A stretch of 64,000 nt of DNA, taken from contig MU130262.1 in assembly GCA_015039465.1 (NCBI GenBank), forward strand, positions 43,219 to 107,218. The letters run 5' to 3'. Shown piece after piece: positions 46,717 through 57,113 of the stretch. The stretch's first letter is position 1. Each line of letters opens with the position of its first letter. The stretch comes from Phlegmacium glaucopus (lineage: Eukaryota; Basidiomycota; Agaricomycetes; Agaricales; Cortinariaceae). The translations under genes were made by a program, and so were the position numbers. The notes below the pieces were generated by a model. That model was given only the letters and a program-made list of their open reading frames with translations. It had not been told where the DNA came from and did not search any database.

Positions 46717-48033
46717 ATGGCCGCCTCCCCGAATGACGCACTTGTAGCGAAGCTCATTACTGCCCCCAACCAGTCAGAGCGAGTGGCTGACTTGGTATGA
46801 CTCCCCTGGTCATTCATGCCTACTATTTCTCTAAACATCCAATGCAGACTGACACTGATTTTGTATTCAATTTCCTGAATGCGACCCATTCTGCTCAAGG
46901 AGATGACGGTGAGTAGGGAATTCCACACCTGATCGGTTCAGCTATAATACTAATACATTGTAGGTTTCATTATCGTCATCAATCCAGCCACGTTTCCTGC
47001 ACTCATGACAGGCGGTGGAGCTCTTGGTCTTGGTGTAAGTTATCATGACTAACGGCACCGCTCGGCGCTTACTGACGGATCAAACCTTTCCACAACAGTT
47101 AATCGGCCCTTGCGGACTAAATCTTCCCCACGTTCATCCTCGAGCCAACGAGATTCAACTCAACATTGGTGGAGGGGACTTGATGGCTCAATTCATCCAA
47201 GAGAATGGTGGTCGCGTGATCACCAACACCCTTTCCCCGGGCATGGCGACCATATTCCCGTAAGCGTAAGCAACCTCACCAGCTGTGAATAAGTAACTGA
47301 TCATGGTCCCTAAACACTTTAGCAAAGGATCGATGCACTTTCAACAAAACCTCGGATGCGACCCGGTCACCTTTATTGCAAGTTTCGACTTTGTCGATGC
47401 GGGAGTCTCACAGATTACAAAGAACTTCGCCATGCTAGATCAAGAAGTCGTTAGTGCGAGCTTGGGAAATCTAGGAATCAAGGTAGTGAGTAATTTGATG
47501 ATCCCCGAGAACATCGCTCTTGGTAAGATCGCAACCCTATCACCTTCCCCATCATATTAATGATTGATTTTGACAGGTGCTCAGTCATGTCTGGATAAAT
47601 GTGGCATAGACCGGTCGAAATTCCAGTTTAAGTATGTCCAGGTTTGATGACAGAGATGAGAGTGGACATTGAAATTCTGCTTCCTTGTAGCGGCACATTC
47701 GACAACTTTATTACCTCATCTGCAGGCTCCTCTTCGGTGGCCCCCCCCAAACCAAGCGCATCTTCCACTGCGGTACCAAGTATTTCCAGCATGGTCAGCA
47801 GGTCATTTAAGAGTCAACCTCAGGACGTATATGCGTCAGAGTCCAACGGCATTTCATTCCAGAACAATCCGTTGGCGTCCACTGTGATCGGCTTGAGTGC
47901 TGCTCTCCTGGCTATGATTGTATGGACGATATACAACACCATCATTGGGCGCCGTCAACGTTCCCGATCCAAAATAATTGCTGGGAACTTCAAAGATACG
48001 GTTGGTGATATGGGTTTTGTGTCATACAACTAG
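46717..48033 (+). CDS. Spherulin-like cupin with a C-terminal membrane anchor
   Basis: Seven exons: 46717-46794, 46848-46908, 46964-47034, 47099-47259, 47323-47522, 47577-47631 and 47691-48033. They total 969 nt (322 residues) with all phases closed. The central part is a single cupin barrel: LIGPCGLNLPHVHPRANEI (metal-binding His-x-His), GGGDLMAQFIQENGG, GMATIFPKGSMHFQQNLGCD (second metal-binding His) and FDFVDAGVSQITKNFAML. This matches the germin/spherulin 1-like group of fungi. The C-terminal 120 residues are unusual: a Ser/Pro/Ala-rich linker, then one membrane segment (STVIGLSAALLAMIVWTIYN) and a basic RRQRSRSK stop-transfer sequence. No signal peptide is visible after the chosen start; the relatives I know are secreted, so a short upstream exon may be missing. 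Confidence 0.88.
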
Positions 48034-48039
48034 CGTACC

Positions 48040-49700
48040 GAGCTAGTTCGAGGAAGGTTTTTTATTATCTAAACCTTATCTCCTTATCTTATCTTTGTCT
48101 TCGATTTCTGTGGCTTGATCGTTTATATTGCTTGTTGACCTTTTTTTTTCCTATGTTGAAACTTATTGACTTTGCTGTATACTTTCTGGTACTGGCATAA
48201 ACGAGCACCGAATGTATTTAGCTACCCAGTGAAACTTGTAAAGTTGTTTAACCTATCGATGTGACAAAATAAAAACTCAGTCGCTTACTTCTTTTTGACC
48301 TTCTCGAAGTTAGACGCTGTGGATATCTTTTGGTCTGATCAACCGAAAATTCCCACTTCTCGCGGCCACCTCGCTTACAAAAAATCAGTACCGAAGAAAT
48401 AACGCTACATATCTTTTTGAATATCAGAATCACTAAAAATATGTCTACTCCGTGAGTGTGGATGGTGGTCATGGGACCATGGCTTTCGATGTCATCCATT
48501 CATTTCAAGAAACGGAACTCCGAGTCCAACTCTATATTCAGATCGACATTCGGGTACTGTTGACAACGACGCCAAGCCACAGCCTCAGACAGGTATCACC
48601 CATCTTGACCTCATCGCCACTTACCGGTGCAGATCGTATGGAAGCCTTTTGTTTTTATTTGAGATGTTTGCTAATATATCCTAATAGCTGCGCAGACCTG
48701 CCACACCTGGACCCTAGACTCATAATTCATTCGTTCCGATCTTTGAATTGCTTGATCCCAAGTTCGTGTTGGATAAGAACGCCTATGCAGGTTCCTATTA
48801 TCTCAGTAGATTGATAATGCGATTGATAATGCTGATGTTAAGTCATGTATCCACAAAGATCATCAGCACCCGACCTTTTTTTCATTTTTGACCACCCTAA
48901 TCCACAAAGCGCCTTCTCTTGAAAATATAACTCTTGGTCCAGGCCGATTTCCACTGAAGTCCTTGCTGGCCATCCTAAATTTCGCGTGTGGTCTGAAGAA
49001 TGGTTTTGTGTCATTCTACGTCGTATCCACCACCCAGTTGACCCTCTGCCGTTGTCCTTGATTCCTGAGGCACTGGAGGGAATGGAGCACAGGGGTATGA
49101 ACATGGAGTGCAAGCGCTCCATCCGCTCACCTGGCTTAGAGAATCCTGTGACCAGGTTCAAAAGGAGGAGGTTGTAATCCAGGCGACTATAGCCACAATT
49201 TGTACTGGTTTGAGTAGGCCATTGCCTTCAGCATGGCAGATCCGAGTTCATTCTGCGGTGGACTCCCTCTCGAGATCGTAAACAGCTTTTGTTGCTTCCA
49301 AACCAAGAGACCACCACCAACTACTACAGATTCTCAGCACAGGATGCAATTTGACGCTTAGTAAGCCACTACTAGGGGTGGCGGAATTCAAGTCGAATGT
49401 TTTAATTTCTCCCTCAATTTTGAAGCTACACACAAATGGCCAATTTGTTTAGATTATAAATAAAATCATTTTGGATAGAGGAATAAGAAATCGGATTAAT
49501 TTTGAGTGCTGACTTTCCGTTGTACTTGACTGTGATAAGACTGTGACCAAAATGTGACCCCCACCTGCAAGCATTCCCTGTTTATCTCCGCGACTCTCAG
49601 GTCAAAGCTTCAATCAGTCTTCAAGGCTTCAAGGCCTCATCTCTGGCCTGCGAAATATTGCAGTTGTCAAACATCTGCACGACATACATAGATCATTCAA
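48040..49700. other. Spacer with unresolved exon-like fragments
   Basis: A plus-strand open stretch near 48452-48814 (MAFDVIHSFQETELRVQLYI) and both strands of 48838-49177 are open but match nothing I recognise. Donor-like and acceptor-like signals are not in consistent phase. I annotate no gene here. Confidence 0.25.
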
Positions 49701-49713
49701 ATTTCGTGGTGGG

Positions 49714-52404
49714 ATGGCAATGTTTTCGGGTGCAAAGGGCATATCGATTACAGGCGGAAATTATTCAGTAGTACAAAATGCTACCCAGGATGGTAGTAAA
49801 GGTACGACTTAGCAGTGGATCTCCGTGCATGGACAATAAACGAGCAGATATTTTCTCATCATCGTGTCTGTGTAGGAATCAAACGTCTGTACAAAAAGGT
49901 TGCTCCCGGAGCATTTCATAACTCTTCCGAAAGATATGACCCTCCGAAATGTCATCCGGGAACCCGAGAAATTATTATCCGAGAGATCATGGACTGGATA
50001 GAAACGATTGGCCAAGACCAATTTTTCTTGTGGTTGTACGGACCAGCTGGTGCAGGAAAATCAGCCATCGCTCAAACTATTGCAGAGTTGTGTCATAAGG
50101 CTGGTCTTCTCGCCGCCAGTTTCTTTTTCTCGAGAACAGCCTCTGGTCGTAACGATGCCACTCTTCTAATCCCAACCCTTTCATATCAACTCACGATTTC
50201 GATCCCAGAGATAGTCGATCATATATCTTTGGCCATCGAGAGAGATCCTCTGATTTTCGACCGCTCCCTTGAGGCTCAATTTGAAGATTTGATACTTAAG
50301 CCTCTATCCGCATTACCATCCAAGCATAATCGTACAAGCAAGGAATCGAAGTGTTATCCCAGACTCATCATAATAGACGGCTTGGATGAATGCAACAACG
50401 ATCAAAATTCTCACCGTTCCATCTTGTCAACTTTTTCATCTTCTCTTCAACATTCTTCTGTTCCCCTTATCTTTCTCATAGCCAGTCGACCAGAGCAAGA
50501 TATTCGCAGTATCTTCAATCAAAAAAAGATGAATTCGATGACACTTCGACTCGTGTTGGACGACCACTACCAACCTGATGAGGATATCCGCCTGTTTCTC
50601 ATATCAAAATTCGAGGAGATAAAGGCGAATCATCCACTTGGATTACACCTTCCCCCGTCATGGCCTTCTGCCTCAGAGGTAGAAAATTTGGTTCAAAAAT
50701 CTTCCGGGCAGTTCATATACGCATCAACTGTGATAAAATTCGTGGAATCTCCTCGGCATCGTCCAACTGACAGATTGGATATCATATTCGGACAGAAAAT
50801 ACTGGAAAAGCAAGTTCCATTTGCCGAGCTGGATGCTCTATATCGGCTGATATTTTTGTCTGCCGAAAACATCGAAGCAGCGCTCGAGGTGTTCGCATTC
50901 TGTCTTCTCTTTCGAAATAGCCTCCACAGCACCCAGGAACTCGGAATATATACACCTTATATTGTTGAAAAGTTTTTTGGCTATCAGTTTGGAGAATTAC
51001 AGATTATATTGGCGGACCTTCATTCCGTCATCTTTGTCCCGTCGCCATCGCCGAATAGCAACTCACAGAAAGATCAATTTCAGATATTTCATGCGTCACT
51101 TGGGGACTTTTTGTTGGACAGATCACGTTCCGATGATTTTTTCATTGACGCCTCGAAAGCGCATGCTCGAATGGCCGAAATTTGTGTCCAGCATACGATA
51201 CCGATTTTTGAAATGGGCGGCAAATTGAAGAGTACGTGCACTACAACCCCTAATTTCATCTAAGCACTCACCTACATTACTACTTACTAGTAGTTGATCG
51301 CTAAACCCGGCACCTTGACATTGCTTACAAAAATTTGATGACGCAATGTACGAACGCATATCCAACCAAGGAGCTTCTTCACCAGTTGAGCTCTTATAGA
51401 TTTGATAAACATCTTTTTTTCGCATCTGAATATATCAGCGTCGGCGAACCGTGGCATTTCATCGCAGAAAGTGTACCTGGTTTCTTTCGCTGGCTACAAC
51501 AACAGGTTGTTACGCAGTTATTTATATTTATCAAATGTTGGTAATGCTAATTGCTTTCTATTTGCAGTGTCCTGGCACATCCCCTACCGAGAGATGCCTC
51601 TGTAAATGCTATATGGCGCACTTTGACAACTTCCTCCTCAAGAAGCTTTCAGTTTTACCGCCATTAAACCCCACCTTCCAGTGCATGCTCACCATTCTTA
51701 GTTGTGATTTATTCAACGACGAAGATGCCGATTTTTTAGTGTCAAATATTTGTATACGGCCTGACCCTGTCGTCCGGCGTCAGCTAAATGAACTTCAAGA
51801 TACTATACTCCTTGGCCGTACCTCGTACCGAGAGTACCGAAAAATGACACGAGATTTTTTCACTGACCAAGCCCGGTCCAAGAGCTATTACAGGGATAAA
51901 TCGAAATATACGGAACTTGCTGTGATGCTCCTGCAATATTTAGCACGGCATCGTAGTCTGTGAGTATTCCTTCATTTAAATTTAAATGTGAGCAGGACTC
52001 CAACTAGTTAACGGTTATATTTCTATAGTGGACTAGAGCGGGATTCTTCGACAATTGTGCAGGAAATCTTTTCACGTTGTCCTAGGGAGCCTCGACTGGT
52101 GACGTTCTTACGCAGCAATCAAGTCCCAGACGATTTAAAGGACCGACAGAACATAGTGCTGGCCATCAAAGCGTACATCAAGGTAAATTTATCGAACTTC
52201 ATAATAAAATCTTCTTTTTTTCTTTCTCATCTCTCTCTATGAGAAACATTCACTTACTAAACTTCGCTTTTATTCAAGGAGTATGAACTGGGCAACACGG
52301 AGGCTCCTCTTCCTGAAAGTGTCACGCCCATAGGTTCCAAAAAGAATTGGATACGTAAATGGTTCAAAAGGTCGGCTCACATTTCCGTAGTCCGTCGTTT
52401 ATAA
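49714..52404 (+). CDS. NACHT-type P-loop NTPase
   Basis: Exon 1 (49714-49801) encodes MAMFSGAKGISITGGNYSVV, the typical start of agaricomycete NACHT proteins. It joins in phase to 49876-51231, which carries GAFHNSSERYDPPKCHPGTR, Walker A LYGPAGAGKSAIAQTIAE, the SFFFSRTASGRND motif and Walker B LIIIDGLDEC. Later exons encode AYPTKELLHQLSSYRFDKHL and EPWHFIAESVPGFFRWLQQQ (to about 51506), then 51569-51960 and two more (to AYIK at 52181, and 52280-52404), ending HISVVRRL. Such STAND NTPases are candidates for fungal non-self recognition, but no effector domain is visible. The junction between 51231 and about 51325 has no usable AG acceptor, so the gene may be disrupted there or use an unusual splice. 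Confidence 0.85.
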
Positions 52405-52893
52405 GGTGAATTCTGATGATTGAGCAAAGGCATTAAAATTTAGTTCCTGTAATTTATCTAAATACGAGTCGCTTTTGTTAGTGTCGTGAGCACAGGTGCT
52501 CTGGCCTGAGAAAAAAAAAGTTACTTTTTCCACATTCCGCCACCCCCTTGTGGCTAGGGATAGATGGATATATTTCAGTGAGAATAGAAGAGTTTTATAG
52601 CAGGAAAAGTCGGACTGGTTGAATAACTTACCCAAATTCATCCATATTGACCGCTCTAAAGAAAGGTCCTCCAGCCAAAGACTACATCCCCGTCCGTTCA
52701 AAACTATGAAAGCTATTTGTTCAAAGCGACGCGTATGTAGACTGTGAACGACATGTGCTGAGAAATATTAGCCATTGGCTGCATACAGGCACAATATTTG
52801 TCAGTATTATCCATCAATGCATCACAAACAACACAACCAAATATTCTGTTCGTTGTGACGGATAGCACTTCCTCAAGCTCAAGGCACAAAGCT

Positions 52894-54005
52894 ATGGCCA
52901 GCTTGATCTTTAAACATTCAATTAATAACCTGAAACGTTTTCCTTGCGGTTCATCGCTTTCAGGGAGGCGCGCCATCCATTTTACGTCAGTCGGTGCGTA
53001 GTTCTCATTTACTTGCAAAAAAAAACAACCAGGGAATAATTAATTTCGACTTGGGACATATAGTGCATAAAAAAAAGGCCAAAGTTGACATTGATGATCT
53101 CTTTGGAGACGAGGCTACTTTTGAACATGATCTTTTCGCTGAATCCACTGTTGAAAAAACAGTAGGAACAGCAGAAGCCGAGGGAACGTCTACTGCGCAA
53201 ATAAAACGCTCCAGTACGACCAAGAGACATGTATCGGCGCCTTCGAAATCTTTCAAACGATCCGCGATGATTAATAAACACATTGCCTTTATGCAACCTC
53301 GGTTGGGCTCTTCACCATCCAAAACGCAACCCAAGATTCGTTCACGGACTTGGTTGACCATGATGCAACTCGCGAAGGATGGGGAGGATATGAGGAAGGT
53401 TGTAGATCTGATTCCTAAATTACATGAAGGTGGTGGTGCGTTACCGGGTCTTTTTGCGGAGGAATTCGTTCGTGAGTTGTCTCCTCTTATCCGTTTACCC
53501 TCAAATCAACTTATGTCACCACAAACCCTTGTGATTTACAGGTCGTTGCGAACAACTAGGCTGCCAACCTCTTGCCCTAGAGGTATTCGGCAATTATGCA
53601 AAATACAATATTACCCTAACCCCGAACGCGGGACGCTGGCTCATCCATTCCATCCACGTCAACTACCCATTCAGCGACCTCCTCATTGCTGCCTCACTAT
53701 TCTCTGTATACGACATCTCCCTTGCTGAAGACTTGGTATCATTGTCTATGATCACTGCAGCATGTCTCAAGCATAATACACCACAGTCCAAAGCGATGGC
53801 TGATCTTTTGTTACCAAAGATCAAAAGGATGGCCAAGGAGAAGAAGTTGACGACGCCATTGAGTGATGTGGAGATGAAGAGGCAGTTGAAGTGGGTGGAT
53901 TGGTCATTGACGAAGATCAATAAGTTTGTGAAGAAGGCGTCAGGGGAACCATTGGTGCCACTTCCTGCGGTTCAGAAGCTTCAACCTTCGGTTGTTCAGC
54001 CATAA
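52894..54005 (+). CDS. Probable mitochondrial helical-repeat-like protein
   Basis: ATG at 52894 gives MASLIFKHSINNLKRFPCGS then LSGRRAIHFTS, an Arg-rich presequence of the mitochondrial kind. The reading frame of the body (LAKKNNQGIINFDLGHIVHK, DDLFGDEATFEHDLFAES) starts one base out of phase near 52990, and I find no intron that fixes this. The body exon ends at 53471 (donor GTGAGT), and the next is 53542-54005: RRCEQLGCQPLALEVFGNYA, then NAGRWLIHSIHVNYPFSDLL and a basic C-terminus. The spacing of helices recalls TPR/PPR-type organellar RNA-binding proteins, but I cannot name a family. A single-base error or recent frameshift at the presequence junction is possible. Confidence 0.6.
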
Positions 54006-54043
54006 TAATAATTATGCAGGTCGGTATGCTAATTATTTCTGCC

Positions 54044-54058
54044 CCCGCGCGCGCGCGC
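54044..54058. repeat. CG dinucleotide repeat
   Basis: A short alternating CG tract (CGCGCGCGCGCG) just after the stop codon of the mitochondrial-protein gene, the only such tract noticed in the window. Confidence 0.8.
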
Positions 54059-54653
54059 CTGAACATGAGCAATTCCTGTAATCCATTGGGAAAAACATAT
54101 CTCCCCATCTCGTCGAAAACAGCATACAACCGTGATTAATTAACGATGAATGAAAACAAGAACAATAAGGGAGATTTCGATCACGAGTTTGTCAGGCTTT
54201 GCTTCTGGAAGCGTTCTTTATTACTGTCAGTTTGAAGAATGAAATTTATGGACCAGGATTTTGGTCTCAGGGACGACATCCATGCCCGCCGGATGCCGTC
54301 TTTATTGCATACTTGTCCAACTGGGCTACGTATGAGTTACACTCCACCCGGCTCAATGGCCTATTCAATAGTGAGGGCGTTAGCTTTAAGACTGAGTACT
54401 GTTATACCGAACATATAGCTTGCAGCTGAAAGGCTATCTCGCCTACGTAGTAACCATTTGTGCCGATCTTACCCCACACTTTCCCCGCATCCGGAAGTCA
54501 AACTCAGCTGAAATTCCCACCAATATAAACCAAGCTTCCTTCAAGTTCCTTTCCACCACCATCCCCTCCACCATCTCCAGAGGGTTCTCCCTTCCCTGTA
54601 CAAGTTTTAAATCGTTTCTTTCTCCAAATAACCTCCTGTAAAAGCTATCAACT

Positions 54654-55177
54654 ATGGCTGAGACACAGACCACTCCCGCTACCGTTGAGATCAACGACGC
54701 TATCTTCTGCACTCATTACAAGGAAGTTGTACGTTCTCTGATTCCTCACAATCGCCAAGATATATCTTTCTGAGTCATCTGATTGCTTTACAGTGTACCG
54801 ATTGTTCCTTCGATGGAAGAGAAGAGAATGATTCGTTCTTTGGGGTGGGTTTCCTCGCCATATAAAATGCGAGCACGTCGATGGCGGCGGGAGTGCTGAT
54901 GAAACCATCATTTTCGTACTTGTCAACCGACTTTTCTTAGTTTGAATTCATCGATCGTGAGGGGATTACTTGTCCTGCTTCGGCTCAAAATAAAGATGGG
55001 GTATATCAGTGCAAGAAGCATGGGTCTGCTGGTATGCCGAAATCATCGCTTCTCTCTCATTTTCATGTTCTGATACGACCAAATTTGTCCTTATCTGTAG
55101 CTTGCAACCAATGCTACGGATGGAAGAAACAGATAACGAGAGCACGCGCTCAAGCTAAGAAAGCTGGTCGGAAGTGA
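54654..55177 (+). CDS. Small Cys/His-rich protein, possible zinc binder
   Basis: Four exons: 54654-54728, 54794-54844, 54941-55031 and 55101-55177. They total 294 nt (97 residues) with all phases closed. The protein starts MAETQTTPATVEINDAIFCT. Cys and His are paired as in zinc-binding domains: FCTHYKEVCTDC, then ITCPASA, YQCKKHG and ACNQCYGWKKQ. The tail is basic (RARAQAKKAGRK). No signal or membrane segment. I recognise the layout from other basidiomycete genomes but know no function; a small nucleic-acid or protein-binding module is the natural guess. Confidence 0.75.
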
Positions 55178-55546
55178 AACTTCTTTTGAGCAAATCGACT
55201 GGAATGAACCTGTGTGTTCAGCTGTTTCACCCCTCAATTTCATTGTAGAAATACTTTTGTATCTATGTCTTCTGTAGGAGATAAATGTTGGAAAGCCGTA
55301 TTTGTGAAGAGATGTGACTCGGATCATATCCAGATTCCAATGGTCCTGCAGAGCGTAGCCGTAATTTCATTGTACAGTAAGCCTGCATAGATGTCGTGAA
55401 CTATCATTGATATCTGTCAATACCTGGAAACAAGCTAGTTCTAAATAGTAAAATATCTAAAGAACAAACTTTAGAGTATGTATGATAAGATGTGAGCCAT
55501 GTAAAATCAAAGAAACCAAGGCCGTGCCAGCCTCATATTTGACGAT

Positions 55547-55628
55547 GTCGGTAGCTGGAATCGAACCAGCGGCTCTTCGGAATGATTAAAACCACAACGA
55601 AGTGATTTAACCCCTAATCGATACCAAC
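55547..55628 (-). tRNA. tRNA-His(GTG) with an 11-nt intron
   Basis: The minus strand folds as a tRNA. Acceptor GTTGGTA pairs with TACCGAC (one U-G wobble). D-stem GATT/AATC. Anticodon stem CTTCG/CGAAG with loop TTGTGG...C, giving anticodon GTG. The intron TTTTAATCATT sits after position 37, the canonical place. T-arm GCTGG TTCGATT CCAGC. Mature length 71 nt before CCA and the added G-1. Confidence 0.9.
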
Positions 55629-56275
55629 GATACAAGAAGGTAGACAGAGTGACACTATATGTCCCTGGTAGCCTCCGGTTGGCACGCAACCGGCTCTCCT
55701 TTACGCACAGACCAATTATTCATATCTCTATATACTTACTAGCACCCATTTTAGTTCTCAACAAGACGCGCTGAGGGTCTGCATCTTATAGTGACTCATG
55801 TCGCCGATTGGGACTTGGAACCTGAGGTGGACTTCGTGGAAGGAAAGGAGGGGCTAAACACGAACGCCGGGGGCCTCACCGCCGAGCTCAAGGTTGTTGA
55901 TCATCACGGAAATCCATATTGAATGTGTATACTTTTAATGCATTAGAATGACATTGATAGAATCCCGAGCGGAAGGGAAGGCGGAAGTAATTCCCAAGAC
56001 ACATGAATTTGAATTTGAATTTGAAATTCGAAATGTTAATAGGATTATAAAACATTTTGGACCCACAACGTTTGACTTTGCCAAATTAAAGTTGCGTTTG
56101 GTTCTAATACTTTACCCATTGTCTGAAATAAAATAAAAAATTACACGAAAACAGATTCACAATTACCTTACTGTAAAAGATCCCCCCGGGCCCCAATAAA
56201 TTCTTTCAAGTTTCGTGATATTGAAAAAAAAAACTCAGACAACAACATACCAAAACCAATCGAGCACATACACAT

Positions 56276-56358
56276 GTCGGTAGCTGGAATCGAACCAGCG
56301 GCTCTTCGGAATGAGAAAAGACCACAACGAAGTGATTTAACCCCTAATCGATACCGAC
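56276..56358 (-). tRNA. tRNA-His(GTG) with a 12-nt intron
   Basis: Near-identical to the copy at 55547-55628. Acceptor GTCGGTA/TACCGAC is fully paired. D-stem GATT/AATC, anticodon stem CTTCG/CGAAG, anticodon GTG, and a 12-nt intron (TCTTTTCTCATT) after position 37. The two genes share orientation and lie about 650 bp apart; only the exon sequences and close flanks are alike, and the introns differ. Bases 55180-55540 and 56360-57100 otherwise hold no gene I can support. Confidence 0.92.
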
Positions 56359-57113
56359 CCTTCTAAGGAAGTTGGTTGGCGTTCTACCTTTTTACTCTGA
56401 TGAGGAACCAACTTGAAAAATGGATTCGAACTTCGAAGTGCTTTCAGGTAGCTTGTGTATTATACCGTGACCTTCACAAATTGAACTTGTATGTGATCTT
56501 TGGCAGCAAAAGCGGCCACAACTAAGTAATGCTCAGACTGATCAAAACTGTGTGACAGAGCAGGTTGCTTTAATTTACTGACCTGTATACCACTGTGTTT
56601 ACAATGCGGGGTAGGACATTTACCCTCCCAGGTTTCAATAGACCCTCGCTATATTTATGCTCATCTCTAAAAGTCCTGGATCCATAGGCAAATATAAATC
56701 ACACGTGACTGGGATCATTTATCCGTTCAACCGTTCAACCAACAACCAACACGATTACACTTCATTCATTTCGTTCAGTCATTAGCCCCTAGATCTTGAG
56801 ACCCACGAAGTGGGTGTGGTTTGGAAATGGTACGCAAGTCTTTGTTTTAAACAGGATTTAATAATTCTTATATACAAGTAGATCACTCTTCGCTCACAGA
56901 CAGAATGCAGCCCTTGCAATATTCTAAAACGCGATCGTCGTTATAGAGAGGGCTGACTATTTCTTTTCACGATGCAAACTCACATTCGTCAGAACTATAC
57001 ATTGACCCTCGGCCAGATTCACAATCCACCGTTTTAAACTTCAGCGGCGTTCCTGCTTTTCATTTATTCCTCGTTCGCTAGCTTTGAGCTCTTCGCTTTC
57101 GTACTTTGCCAAC

